Source: Bugulina stolonifera
Lineage: Eukaryota; Bryozoa; Gymnolaemata; Cheilostomatida; Bugulidae
NCBI GenBank assembly: GCA_935421135.1
Contig: OW285196.1
Location: forward strand, 12,273,001-12,337,000
Length of the DNA stretch: 64,000 bases
Direction: 5' to 3'
Part shown: one piece after another, positions 14,812-27,800 of the stretch
Numbering within the stretch: the first letter of the stretch is position 1
How the letters are laid out: the number at the start of each line of letters is the position of its first letter
The notes under the pieces: model-generated
The model's database searches: none
Told to the model about the DNA's origin: nothing
The model's input: the letters and a program-made list of their open reading frames with translations, nothing else
Made by a program: the position numbers and the translations under genes

Positions 14812-15482
14812 CCATTCCATGGGGACTGTCCCAATGTGTGTGCTGACCCGTCTCAGATCATTTTCAAACTAAGTTCTTGTGAAAGAGCATATCAAAATTA
14901 GTGGTAATGCCAATTTTCAGCGCTCTATGCGGTACAGGGGGGCGCTGACGGCCCCCAAAAAATTGCTGACAGGAGGGATAACTCCTAATTTCTCATTTTT
15001 AAGGGTTTTCTCAGGCTTATATCTTAAAAACCAATTAAGCTAAAAATCTGAAATTTTCAGGATGTCTAATCCCACATGTCTGCTAGTTATTTCAATAGGT
15101 CACTTACCCGACATCGGTCCATGAGCGAGGTCAGAGGTCACCAAAGCTGGTTAGCGGAGAGCGTCGACGGTAATATACTCAATTTTTAGGAAGATTGGAT
15201 CGCTCTGAATCTGGACAAAACAGGCATTAGAAGTCGGGTGAGTGGTTAAACATGTTAACTTATGCCATATGTTTACTAATTTAACAAAAAATTCGATATA
15301 ACGTCATTGTGGCGTCGGTGGCGGAGAAAATCCAAGATGGCCGCTGCCGACACTGACGAAAATTGGCCGCACGCCAACAGTAATTTAGGTATGTTCGCAT
15401 AAAAAATATTATAAACAAAAGATGTTTCCTATATAATTCAACTATGCTGATTTCATTTCTGCAGTCAGATTTTATGCTTTCC
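14812..15482 (+). repeat. Left terminal inverted repeat of the 3.3-kb transposon
   Basis: 671-bp arm, reverse complement of 17468-18137. The outer end carries CCATTCCATGGGGACTGTCC. No open reading frame of note inside it. Confidence 0.93.
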
Positions 15483-15649
15483 CGCTCCCAAGTGGTGTAA
15501 TAAGCTTAATTATTAACACTCCAAAAATGCCAGATTTTTCAAGAATGAGAAGGTTTTATCTTCCAAGCGAACATTTAAACCCTATAATTTTAGCTCCTGA
15601 CGACACCACACATAAATCAATTAGGTAGAGGAGTGTTTTTTTATACCTA

Positions 15650-17347
15650 TCACTTATCTGATCCTGGGTTGATGGTGGTAGCATTATATTGATGGTGTTT
15701 AGTTGTCTCCAGATAGACTAGCATTACTAGATGCTGTGCAGGTACAAATAGCTTGTCTGGTCTGGGTGGATATTTATAAATCGGTGCAAGTCCTTTAGGG
15801 TGCAGGGAGTTGATCTTAACATCCCCTTCTAAAGTATCAATTTCCATGATTGACCCAATATACCAACCTGTGTCGTATTTGTATGCAACATTGTCACCAG
15901 GTTTTAGGTCAGATAGGCTCAGTTGAGAGTGTTGTGCAAGCCCTAGAGATGTACACGTAGTTGGCAGTTTCTCTCTATAATCTAAGGCTATCGATAATGG
16001 TCCAGTTAATGTCCTTCTCTCTATCAAGATGTTTCCATCTCTCTCAAAACAGTGATGACTTCTTGAACCTGGTACTGGTATTGCGCTGGTATCAAATTTC
16101 TCTTTTTGTTGCTGCTCGTGACGTGTGATGTCGGATGCATCAAACCACAGCACCATCTTTAGGTGTGGTAATAAAAAAGCTAGATGCTCGGTGAAGGCTT
16201 GTACGTCTTGGCCTGATATTTGATCACTGCACCGATACCATCACACGCAGACTTCCCGTGTGATGTCGCGAAATAATGCCATTTGGCAGGCATTCTAGAA
16301 TCTTCCTGATGGTGCATGAGGTTGCATAATACTTTGAAAGATTTGTACAGGCCCGAACAGCCGTCGGTGAAGTAGAAGATCAAAGTAATGCTTGGGAGCA
16401 GAGATTTTACCTTGGGAATGAGATCCCTCAACATGGTGTACACTGCGAAATGGTCATGTTGCATGTAATCACTGATATAGGCGTAGGATAAGTGCAATAG
16501 TTTTTTCTGATGATTTGTAGTGCACAACGATGAGATGTACGGTTGCCTGTCGATTGTTCCAGGGGATCGATTGTGCTGCGTCCTGAACTACAAATGAATA
16601 GTTCTCTGCGAAGTTCATCTGGATGATTACCTCTGAATTGTTTAGATCTGATTTTAGGTGCTTCAGATGGGCTGAATGTTTCCCTTTCATAAAGTGGTGT
16701 GCACTTAGCCCGTCAACTTTCGCACAGATATTTTCGACTAGCTCACTCACAGTTGTTTGGCACTTAACTATTTGTGATCTATCTATAGTTACCAATTGAC
16801 TATATGATAGCTCATCTTGTCCCTCAAACTGGTTAGCTTCGAAGAGTTCTGTGACTTTTCTTTCAACAGTTTCTCTACCCGGACATTTTGAGCATTTACG
16901 TAACATACATGTACAGTCACTGTTCTCTTTGCTACACACAAGCATATCAATCACCTCAGTGTAGTGTTTTATACCTGGGATTTCTTTTACCAAAAATTTG
17001 AAACACACGGAATGGGCACCAGTAGAGGTCACAGTTTTGCGGTACTTTGGCCGCAGTTCACAAAATTTGGAGAGCTTTATGCGGTTGACCATGCCCTCAT
17101 TTTTCTGACAAAATGAGAGATTACAGAGTATTAGCCTCTGTGCCGAATATTCTTTCGTACCATCAGCCAGACGATTACACACAACTTGCTTTGCTCCGGG
17201 CATTATCCTTACGAACACCACCAAAGTGTTGATAGTAATTATAGCCCTTCCTGACCTTGCTGACTTCATTTTGACAAGAAAACACTGGCAAATATCATGG
17301 TTGGTGTGTATTATTTCATCTGCATTGTTTTTGCAATGTGTTGGCAT
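15650..17347 (-). pseudogene. Transposon-encoded protein, putative transposase, two frame breaks
   Basis: Three collinear pieces on the minus strand: 17347-16469 (292 codons), 16527-16180, and a third in the first frame, annotated from ATG 16156 to 15650 but open further upstream. Piece 1 has a cysteine/histidine-rich region with C-x4-C-x2-CPG spacing (CMLRKCSKCPG) and a block NFAENYSFVVQDAAQ. Piece 2 has FYFTDGCSGLYKSFK and HFATSHGKSACDGIG-like text (here HYFATSHGKSACDG). Spaced acidic residues in VQD, TDG and CDG could form a DDE/D-type catalytic set; that is inference. Piece 3 ends in a small beta-rich domain, PGDNVAYKYDTGWYIGSIME, resembling Tudor/chromo-like folds. The first shift falls near a T6 run at 16500-16505, the second near 16183-16190. 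I recognise the layout as a widespread uncharacterised invertebrate family, but cannot name the superfamily. Confidence 0.7.
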
Positions 17348-17467
17348 ACTCTAGTCGCTGAGACTGGTAAATCCAATATGATATGGGGCTTATAATGTGA
17401 ATAAGTGAGAACATTGTATGGCACATTATGCCATTATAAAAACTGTAAAAACATCATTTTAGAGCCA

Positions 17468-18137
17468 GAAAGCATAAAATCTGACTGCAGAAATGAAATC
17501 AGCATAGTTGAATTATATAGGAAACATCTTTTGTTTATAATACTTTTTATGCGAAAATACCTAAATTACTGTTGGCGTGCGGCCAATTTTCGTCAGTGTC
17601 GGCGGCGGCCATCTTGGATTTTCTCCGCCACCGACGCCACATTGACGTTATATCGAATTTTTTGTTAAATTAGTAAACATATGGCATAAGTTAACATGTT
17701 TAACCACTCACCCGACTTCTAATGCCTGTTTTGTCCAGATTCAGAGCCATCCAATCTTCCTAAAAATTGAGTATATTACCGTCGACGCTCTCCGCTAACC
17801 AACTTTGGTGACCTCTGACCTCGCTCATGGACCGATGTCGGGTAAGTGACCTATTGAAATAACTAGCAGACATGTGGGATTAGACATCCTGAAAATTTCA
17901 GATTTTTAGCTTAATTGGTTTTTAAGATATAAGCCTGAGAAAACCCTTAAAAATGAGAAATTAGGAGTTATCCCTCCTGTCAGCAATTTTTTGGGGGCCG
18001 TCAGCGCCCCCCTGTACCGCATAGAGCGCTGAAAATTGGCATTCCCACTAATTTTGATATGCTCTTTCACAAAAACTTAGTTTGAAAATGATCTGAGACG
18101 GGTCAGCACACACATTGGGACAGTCCCCATGGAATGG
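17468..18137 (-). repeat. Right terminal inverted repeat of the 3.3-kb transposon
   Basis: 670-bp arm, reverse complement of 14812-15482, ending GGGACAGTCCCCATGGAATGG. Confidence 0.93.
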
Positions 18138-18984
18138 CCCATAAATGATGATTGAATATCAATATAATATAAATATTATACATAAATAATATTAATTATT
18201 AATATAATAAATATAGTAAGTATAGCTTCAACTAAATATTAATTTAACATCTATTTTATACTTGCTACTAGTAGGGCTGCTTACATTAACACGCTAATTA
18301 TTACTCTAATACTTTACAATTACCATCCTCCAACTCTCAACTATACTACTATGACTTGACTATCAGTACGAGTAGAGTACAGTATGACTACACCATCAGT
18401 CCATCACATCACTGCCCATACAAACATTTCTTAGAGAATTAATCTATTCGAATTCTTTCCTAATACACTTACCTGACTGTTTAACATAAAGCAAATTTCT
18501 AGCTTCTACTTGTGAAACGAAAATATTAAAAGGCAATAACAATTATAATTATTATTAATTATCATAAAACTTCAACCTAGTCCAACTTTCTCTCCAGTGT
18601 AAACGCGAACGCTGGTTTTGTTGCACGTGGTAGATTGAGATGGCACGCCCACCTCATGATGAACTTACATTTGATTGGACCCAACACATTCACCGCTGTT
18701 CTAATTGGTTGGTTGCGCAAGTAGCAACTTTTGTGAGAGTAGATAACTCCAATGGTGTTTTAAATAACCACAAGTCCTTCAAGTTAGTTTATAAGAACTA
18801 GGGCCATACATTGTTATCTCGTCGTCTATGCGATAAGAACGAATTTAAACATAGTTTTAGACATAATAATTATATACGGCCTTGGCATAGCTGTTGCAGA
18901 ACTCCTAACAACGATGGGCATGTGGCGTCCTACCAGCTTTTATACAGATTGCTAAAATGAGAAAAAGGTTATCATTGTACAATA
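18138..18984. promoter_or_regulatory. Upstream region of MRPL38
   Basis: About 850 bp between the transposon and the MRPL38 start codon. The first 120 bp are almost pure A/T. No TATA box at a convincing distance, as expected for a housekeeping gene. The start codon context ACAATAATGGCC resembles a YY1-type element overlapping the ATG (AAnATGGC), which is common in mitochondrial ribosomal protein genes. That reading is inference. Confidence 0.4.
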
Positions 18985-21480
18985 ATGGCCGCTCTGTGTA
19001 AAAATGTGTTAAAAAAGTCTTCCTTCTATCCAATTTTGAATAACACTCACGCTACTCCGGTATGGCTGAGTATTAAAAGACATTTACGTGTAGACCCTGA
19101 AGAAGAGATCCAACGTCTGTTTATTAAAGACAGCCAGCACGATAAACTTTCCCGAGTTAAAGTAACACCGGCAAGGACTGTTGTTGTGGGTGCGGGATTT
19201 AAAGATGTCAAGCTTGACGCTAATGCCATTATGGAAACTGTTGCCCAGGGAGATAAACCAGCTCATATTTCTAAGAAATCAACTACTAGAGCTTCACGGT
19301 TTAAAAAATCTGTTCTTTCTAGACGTCTTGATGGACCCTCCCCGATTAACATGCCAGACGTTGATGACATCTACCAGCTGGAAAGCTATCCTGCTCAGGC
19401 GTCACATGTATTAAATCATTATGGCATTTTAAATGACCTTTTTGACATTAAAGATGCAACCGTTTTGTTTTACCCAGACCCTTCATTAAAGTTGCGAATA
19501 GCTTTTGATTTGGGAGACCAAGAGGTCCTCCCAGTCTCTCTCGGGAATAGAATAGCTCCAGAGTTATCTTCGTCATCTCCACCACTAATTGGGTTTGAAG
19601 GAAAATCTGGGAAGTATTATACACTACTGATGGTGAATCTTGATGGTAATTTACAGAAGGCAGAAGGAGAATATCTTCATTGGTATTGTGGTATGTATCA
19701 CAATATAGGCTACCAGGGCCTGATAATATTCTCCGTTTGTGTTTATGGGTTTGATTTACAAGGTTTTTTTATTATGAATCTTGTATCGTAGTTTGCTGTC
19801 ATTTATATTTACTTTATTCTGTTTTACTTACAAAGCCAACATGTCCGCTGACAAAGGAGCAGTTAGCGGTGCTGAATGTAGTTATCTGCAGGCGATACCG
19901 TTACGTGGCACGGGATTCCATCGCTATACCTTTGTGATGCTTGAACATGACACAGAAATTCCAAGTTCTTTGCTGCCAGTAAGTCGATAGGCATATGATA
20001 GTTAGCATCTCATTTTCCGACAGTGTCCTATGAGCTTATTGTTTAGTGGTTTGTACACCGATCTCTCAATCAAGATCCTATTTGTGAGAAATGCTTCCTG
20101 GCATAGGCATATGTGGTTAATTATGTCACCGACAATTGATTTGAATTCTATGAGGCCTATTGTAGGGCCTGTAGACCTTTGTTGTTCATTGGTACCTGTA
20201 TCGTAGAAAGAGTTGAATTATATAGATGTTTTCCGGCTTATAGACTTATATAATTGCTCATTGGTACCTGTACCATAGAAAGAGTTCAATTATATACAAT
20301 TACAATGTATATTCTATGCTTTTATGCTTTTAATGATGTCACACGAAATTGATTTAAATTCTATGAGACCTATATTGTCTGGTTTATAGACCTATATGAT
20401 TGCTTGTTAGTACTTGAACCATACATAGCAAGAGTTGAATACATTTAGGTTTTATACTTTTAGGAGGTCACGAGCAGTGACTTATCATCTCGAGACTTTA
20501 GTTTCTCACAGTTCTATTCACAGTTAAAACAGGACTCTGTCAGACCAGTCGATATCCGGTTTTTCCAGAGTGAGTGGGACCAATCTGTGAGACATGCATT
20601 TCACTATATGCTTGGTGAGTAATATTACACTATGGGCATGGCATCCATTGTACTACCGTCAAATATTTAATTGTATTATAGCCAAATTGCAGTTATTAAT
20701 TTTGTTGTTTTCAATGAGGTGGTTTGTTGGCTAAATCAAAATTCTTGAGTTGGTGACCTTGAATTGCCCGTTCTCTTTATTCCCATTTTGATTTTCATAG
20801 ACTGCCCTACCTACATATCTACATACCTACATATCGACATACAACATACATTGTATCTACCTACATATTTACCTACGTACCTCATATCTACTTACCAACC
20901 AACCAGGATTCTGCTAACATGTGCTACATGTGTTCTATGTCATGATGTTTAGTTTTTGTGTTCATTTGCAGATATGCCTGAACCTGCATTTGAATACGAT
21001 TATCCACCAATCAAACACCCCAAACAAGTCAAACACGCACCAAAACAGCCGTTCCAAACGTAAGTCAAGTTTCTATCGTAATTGAACTATTGTTTCTTTT
21101 ATATAAAATACATGTAGGTTATGCTGAGAGTACTGGTGGTCGACTTCGGATGCCTCAATGTATTGTACTTGTTAGTTATATGCATCTAGTAGCTGCTGTT
21201 TACTTTTCCTTTGTTACCTCCAGTTCACACATATTGTTTCAGATATCTAGACATGTACAGAGACAAGAAAGATGTTGCTGAGGAGGTGCTCAAGGAACAT
21301 CTGTCTGAGATTTCTCCGTTCTCTTCTCCAGAGACTCAACGGTTACCATATCCTTTAGCTAGACCAACCAAGGCAGGATTATACGCTGATCAACTACCCC
21401 CTACTTGGCAGCAGAAGAACTTGGTGGATAAGGCTAATAAAGCTGGCAAATATAAATATATATACGCTGGGGACTCATAA
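18985..21480 (+). CDS. MRPL38: Mitochondrial large ribosomal subunit protein mL38
   Basis: A mitoribosome large-subunit protein with a PEBP (phosphatidylethanolamine-binding protein) fold. Exons 18985-19690, 19836-19978, 20464-20614, 20972-21059 and 21243-21480 join in phase (1, 0, 1, 2) to 441 residues; the human protein is 380. The N-terminal 100 or so residues are basic and fit a mitochondrial import sequence. The PEBP region spans roughly residues 160-330, including FYPDPSLKLRIAFDLGD, EGEYLHWYCANMSADKG and GTGFHRYTFVMLE. The family-specific C-terminus follows: FFQSEWDQSVRHAFHYMLGD, then a Pro/Lys-rich stretch and YLDMYRDKKD. The lead ATG at 18985 is the first in frame and heads the targeting peptide. 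A poly(A) signal AATAAA lies at 21539-21544. Confidence 0.95.
20790..20910. repeat. CTACATAC-type microsatellite in MRPL38 intron 3
   Basis: Degenerate short repeats of CTACATAC, CTACCTAC and CGACATAC, within the intron between 20614 and 20972. No functional signal seen. Confidence 0.75.
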
Positions 21481-21808
21481 TTAAATTCCACACTGTGTAA
21501 ATACTATTATATTGAATGTGAGTATGTATATTATTTGAAATAAACTATAATGTGACCAAGAACTTTGGTTATATTGTTTATCTTTAATGGTCACACTGGT
21601 ACTACAAAGCTGCTATTTATGTCGTAATATGAACCATCTACGCTCATTTTCTGCCTTTTCTTGAACATAACAAAAGTGTATTACCATAAAAATTACATCA
21701 TGTGGTGATTATTGCAGTAGGGCATCCCATATTGTTGGCTTTACGCAGGTTGTTACGTTTTTTGCTATTAAATATAATGCATGACGGGCCATACACAGTT
21801 GGTAAAAG
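21481..21808. other. MRPL38 3' end and promoter of the Ig-like gene
   Basis: Short 328-bp gap between two genes on the same strand. It holds the MRPL38 poly(A) signal at 21539 and then the presumed promoter and 5' UTR of the next gene. No TATA box seen. Confidence 0.5.
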
Positions 21809-24800
21809 ATGGCATCAACAGTTGCGATGCATCTATTATGCATGCTGACTGGTTTCCCTCTTTTACAAACCCTCACTGCAAATATTTCTACCAATCAGTT
21901 TCTCACTGGTAAGTTAACTTAAATTTTTATAACTTGGTACTAAGAATTTCCAAGATTGATGTAGAATTATGCTGTGGAGAGAGATAGCACAATTTCTGAA
22001 TCTGTCCTGTGGTGGTTGTATTTGTCAATCAATCCAGACAACGAATGGGTATATTCTGCTATCACACTCTAGCTGTAGATGGTGAACTTTCTGTCAGAGG
22101 GTACCTGTTGGAATATAACACGGATGCTGTAGATCCTCGGCTTACAATCTGCGAAGGAGGTGGATCTGGCTGCCATCTATCTGCTCTTAAGTTTGATGCT
22201 GCCTGCGTGCTCCTCTGTTCAGATGAAGAGACCTTGGTCAACCGCCTTAACAGGGAATTCATCTTGCAACCTAGTCAGTTGAGTCTTGAATAACAGCTTA
22301 GCGCAGCAATTAAATGAATGCCTGAATTATGGATGTTATTGTCTTGGCACTGTTCAACCAACTTTGTATCATCTGTACTTTGTAGTGCAAGTGTATTTAG
22401 ACATCAACACTGTTACTTATCCGGTTTTCTTTTATAGGAAACCAAACTGTTTTCAAAAACAGGTGAGTTGTGTGAATAATCATACACATACATGTACATT
22501 AGGTATCTGATTCAATGGCCATTTGTCCAGCCAATAAATGTGATGATGCTATAATAGAATTTGTTTGCCATATCAATGTACTATGAACATATGACACGAT
22601 TGTAATGCAAATCTCCCTTTTCTTCTCTTTCATTTTGTGTGTTTTCAGAATTTTGCCTTAGAACTGCCTTACTTCCCCAAAAGTTTTACATAAACAATAG
22701 CTATTTAAAGTTTGTATTTACTGTAGTTGTAATAAATGATTAGTATACATGTAGATATGATAGTATATTATGCAATACTGGCACTAGTTTAGCTGAGGAA
22801 TGCCATACTGAGTTCAAGGGAAAGATAACTACTGTTGTTAAAGTGAATGAGAAGATAACTCAGGAAGAGTGTGAGATTGGTAATGGAGCACTCTACTACA
22901 AATATTGTTCTCTAAGAGTAGACTTAGTTCCTGAGATATTTAAAGACTGTGTCTACTCAGGGTGAGCGTCTTTATGCATTCCCATTAATTATATTACTTT
23001 CCTGAATGCTTTATCTTTATTTGAGTTTATATGGGAAGGGGAGTTAGTCTAGTATACAACATGCTACTACACTAAAATACAATATGCAGTCTAATAAAAA
23101 GGGCACTATGGGTTATGCCATACCAGTGATATCAGTAGTAGTACATGAAGTGTGAGAAGAACTAAATAAAAATGCAACAATTTGATTTTATGTAATACTG
23201 ATACAGCATGTCACTATAATACAAATAATCATGCTACTAAGACGGCTGTTACAAGGTCACGTTACATACACATGGACTTCGCCACAACAACTTAATACTA
23301 GATAATATAATGTTATGTTGATCTCTATTGTCCACTACCAATCTGTATTGGTTCTGAAAGACAGGTAAAACAAATTTGGAGAGGCCAACTTTTCATCTTC
23401 ATCAGTATTTTAGTGTTATAACCATTGTAAGTTTGAGTCGCTGTATATATTTAAGTGAGGACTGTAGGACAATGGATTTGAGGTTTGATGTCGAGTTGAA
23501 GTGTGATGTCACATTTGATACCCCAGAGAAACGTCCACTGACGAAACACTTTGCCATGTCTTGTAAGTTTGCAATTGGTAGCTAGGCCATCTAGGTGCTA
23601 CTAATTATTTTTAGTAGTAAAATATTGTGTAAAGTCTATGATGCAGAAAATTCGCTCTATTTCTGGTTTGATGTGAGTAAATTTTTTTCTTGCGATGAAG
23701 ATGGTCCTCGGCTGCAGCTATCTGAGGCGCCTGAAATACTCTACATCCAGAAAGGTGAGAAGAGGGCAGTTGCCTGTGATGGAATAATCGTTGCTCCTAA
23801 AAGCACATATCTTAGTTATATGTGGAAGACGTAAGTATGAATTATGGTTGAACAATTCGCAAACTACATTTGTACTTCACAACAAAGTTGGAGTTTGTAA
23901 GATAAATTTGCTGATTGAAATATAATAATGTGGACGTTCAAGATTTTCAGTGGCTACGTATCAGTGGGGTATCACTGGGCTATGAAACTGTTAACCTACT
24001 CATTAGCAGTTTGGAGTTGTGAACCCTTGACAAAAGCTGTAAAAGCCTTATTTTTCCTTGTAAATGTAGAGCATAGAGCTAGCTCTAAGACCAAAGGCTA
24101 TATGTATTGTACTATTTAGGATAAATAATGAAGTACCGTTAGTAAATGGAGAGAGAGCAAGTATTTTAGTGGACACAGCACTACTATCAGCTACACACAT
24201 AACATTCTACTGCACTGTGTATGTGTCTGAGAGTGTAGATAGGAGGGATACTAGAGAATACAGTATCAACAGTAAGTGCAGTGTGTACATTATAAGAGGT
24301 AAGTGCAGTGTGTACAGTATAAGAGGTAAGTGTAGTGTGTACAGTATCAACAGCAAGTGTAGTGTGTACAGTATATTAGAGGTAAGTGTAGTGTGTAGAG
24401 TATTAAAGATAAGTGTAGTGTGTACAGTATCAACAGTAAGTATAGAGTGTACAGTATCAACAGTAAGCATGCACTTCCCTCTCACCACCTACACAAGCTG
24501 TACAGTAATAGATTAATGTATAGGAATAAGATTTTGTGAAGAGGTAGATATATCTAGCCCTTCACAAGGTATTGCAACGGTTCGATATTTACACGTATTT
24601 GAGATTCTGTGAATATGGTTGTTAGTGCATTACAAGTACACTGTATATAGAATTTTACAGATTAACTGAGTGCATTCATACATCTTTTGATATTCTTTGT
24701 TTAACACTTGCAGTCCTTCTGGTGCCACTGGAATGGAAAGTAGTTATGGTGGTTGTGCTCTTGGCCTTGATACCAATCCCAGTACTAGTCGCTGCATACT

Positions 24801-27800
24801 ATAGATTTAGTGCACGAAAAGCTAGAGCGGTAAATGCCGATAAAATAAATTTTATGCTTTTTTTGTGTTCTTTCTTTGATATTTCATACATATTGCTTCT
24901 GTTTGGTTATAGCATATAGACACCATTGTATTATATCAAAAACAATTATTGCCCAGTTGTGTTGAATATTACGGTGTTTCATATAGCCTTAGATCTTTGT
25001 TTGTAGATAGGGCTAATGGGTTGTGGGTTCCATAATATGTAACGAAGAATTCGCTTTCTGGTGTAATTAATATTATTGACCTACCTCATGATGCTGCAGT
25101 TTTGAGTTTTCTGGTAGCAAAGATACATTGTGTAGACATCACCCAGCCTTTCCAAACCCTTCACTTGCTAAATATGAAGATTTATTGCAACATTTTCCAG
25201 TTTACAATAGAAGACAACTCTGGATTCAGCAGTCTTCTAAGCCCATGGTATCCCATCGACAGCAACTCGGCTTCTGGTTGCAGGGTGTTATCTGGAGAAC
25301 TCGGTAGGTAAGTAGTATCTAGAGAACTCGGTAGGTAAGTATTATCTGTAGAACTCGGTAGGTAAGTATTATCTGTAGAACTCAGTAGGTAAGTATTATC
25401 TGTAGAACTTTGCACTCTTTCTCTTTGAAACAATATAACCACTCCCAGTGTGTTTCTTTGATCCATTCCATGTCCAACCGTTTGTGTTAGGTAGAGGTGA
25501 AAGTGAAGAAGTGTGAAGTAGCCTTTGCTTTTCAACAAAAAGTCAGACAGAAGAAGTTGCATTCTCTATATATTATTGTTTGACTCCAAACCCCAACGAC
25601 ATACAAGGATCTAAAGCTATTCAAATTTCTTCACCACATTTTAAAACATATCTCAATTATTGCCTATCTATCGAACAAGCAGTCAGCATGTACATCTATA
25701 TTACTAATACTTATGATAATTGATGTACATGTAAATTGTGATGTATGCAGTTTTTATACACAGAGTCTTTCTTATTATTCAGCATATCAAACCAAGAAGC
25801 TGATATCTATTGTGATATACGTGATACGTTGGTGAGAGCAGCAGGAATGGAGACTAAGTTCTATAAGTTATGCCACTTAGTCAAGCAACAAAAAGTTGTT
25901 GGGGTGAGTAGAGTATTTACTATATTTTATTAGACTTTATTGCATTTTACTGTGTACTGCACTGTGTAATACGCTGCACCTCACCTCACTGCATCGCACC
26001 GCACTGCACAGCATCGCACCGCATCACACCGCATTGCATTGTGCTGCACTTCGCCACACTATACCGCACTGCACTGTATTATATTATATTGCATTGTATT
26101 ATGCTGATCACATTTTCACATTCAAACTAATTTTATATCAACTTTGTAAAATTATGCGATTACAAACTACTGATATGCCAAAAATATTACTAGTAACACA
26201 CAGATCAACCTTGCGCTCTAATCGTAACTTCTTGTAGAAAGAGATGCATTTGGCGAATTGTGACAGCGCTGAAAAGGAATCTATAAATAAATGTATTACT
26301 TGGAACCAAAAATCAAAAGGACACTTTGATGGTGCAACTTTAGGGTAACCTCTTAACTATTGATAAAAGTGCCTCAGTCTCAAATGTGAGCACTAATAAA
26401 CTATTGACCACAGTTAGAGGTTGTCTTCTCTCAATTGTGAAAGGACAACTTCTAATTATGATCAATAACTTATGCCCATGGTTTAGAAAGAAGTAAAAGT
26501 GAAATAACTTTCCTTCTTGTGTGAACCTTGCAATCAAATCATGCACGAACGTTGTATTCTCAGAAGGCTGAAGAACACAAGAATCACTTTTTGCGACATG
26601 CAATGTATGTCCAATCCATTACAAAAGTCAAGATTTTTTACATCAAGAATTTGTTATCCCTTTTGTTGTTTCTAAAACTGCCCTTGGTACATTATGCAAC
26701 ATAATTATAGCCCAGGAGAGTTGGTGTTAGACCCCGAGTCATTGTCTCTATACCAGTCAAAGTTTTTGGAGAGGAGGCTTGTGTTATCAACATCTATAGT
26801 GTGGTCCGATGCAGACGTTCACATGATAGCCCACAGGCAGAGACATCACTGCGAGAAGCTAAAGGTACAAGCTGTCATCCCGTCATCTTAAATTCTATCA
26901 GCTGGCTACTGATTTTTTTAGTATGAGTCAAAAAATAAACTGTTTTCTTATTACTGTATTTATGACCCATTAGTAGTAGTATTGACTTTATGTGGAGTTC
27001 AGATTACCCTGTTTCTTGGGCAAGGTCTTGTTTGGAAGAATGTTTGGGTTGACAAAACACCACCGTCTTGCACGCAACTGAAGTAATATACATTACTAAG
27101 TTGATTTATCTAACAAATCAGCTGTACTATTCAACATAATGTTGTAGAAGCTATTTAGATTTTCTCCGGTGCCATCTCAGCACTCATCTGAAGAACATAC
27201 AAACAGTCTGAGGCCTAGCGGAATGACTAAACAAAGTAGGTTTTATAAGCTTTTTCTTCACAAGTTACAGAAAAGAGGGCATAACCCTCAAGGCACAACT
27301 CCTTGACTGGATAGCAGTTGTCTGCATATTCCCTTTGGTACTTTTACTGGAAGACTATGCTTTTCATTGAATGCACATTTATCTGCAAAGAGTTTCTTTT
27401 TGCAGCCTATTTGAAGGAGCTATAACTAAGGTTCTGTCTGTTCCAGACAATTTCAAATAAACGCTTGTTAGAGTTGCACAAGGATTACCCAGTCTGTTTT
27501 TCTAGTTTCAGCTTCCCACAGAGCTCTCATGGGCCTAATGGGCTCCCTACAGCTAACGTGGTAGCTTCCCTCAATGATACAATTGTGCTCATTCAACAAT
27601 CACTATTAACTTGGTAACACTTTAAGTACTCTGAGCACTAGCAATGAACTTCACACAAAGGCACATAATTTATAAATATATTATGCTGTGCTTTCAAATA
27701 CATGGCACAGCTAGTAACTTAGTAAGAGATGAAGAAAGGAGAAAGCTGCCTAGAATATGCTGCCTTTTATATCCTAGTTTCCCCTAGAAAATTGTCAAAA

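Larger units (their letters stand above)
14812..18137. mobile_element. DNA transposon, 3.3 kb, with 670-bp terminal inverted repeats
   Basis: The left arm 14812-15482 and right arm 17468-18137 are near-perfect reverse complements. Both start CCATTCCATGGGGACTGTCC from the outside and diverge just inside TATGCTTTC. A single broken gene on the minus strand fills the middle (15650-17347). Arm identity is very high (only scattered differences such as CAAAGCTGG versus CAACTTTGG), implying recent insertion. The flanks are AT-rich and I could not settle a target-site duplication. Superfamily is unassigned: the long arms recall foldback or Galileo-like layouts, but the protein must decide. Confidence 0.9.

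Noticed and set aside
14812..18137. Clear target-site duplication for the 3.3-kb transposon
   Set aside because: The immediate flanks (TATAAGAT left, CCCATAAAT right) do not match convincingly, and the AT-rich context makes short matches meaningless.
23366..23427. Possible extra exon of the Ig-like gene before GTAAGT at 23428
   Set aside because: It has no pyrimidine tract and breaks the phase; joining 22961 directly to 23456 keeps the frame.
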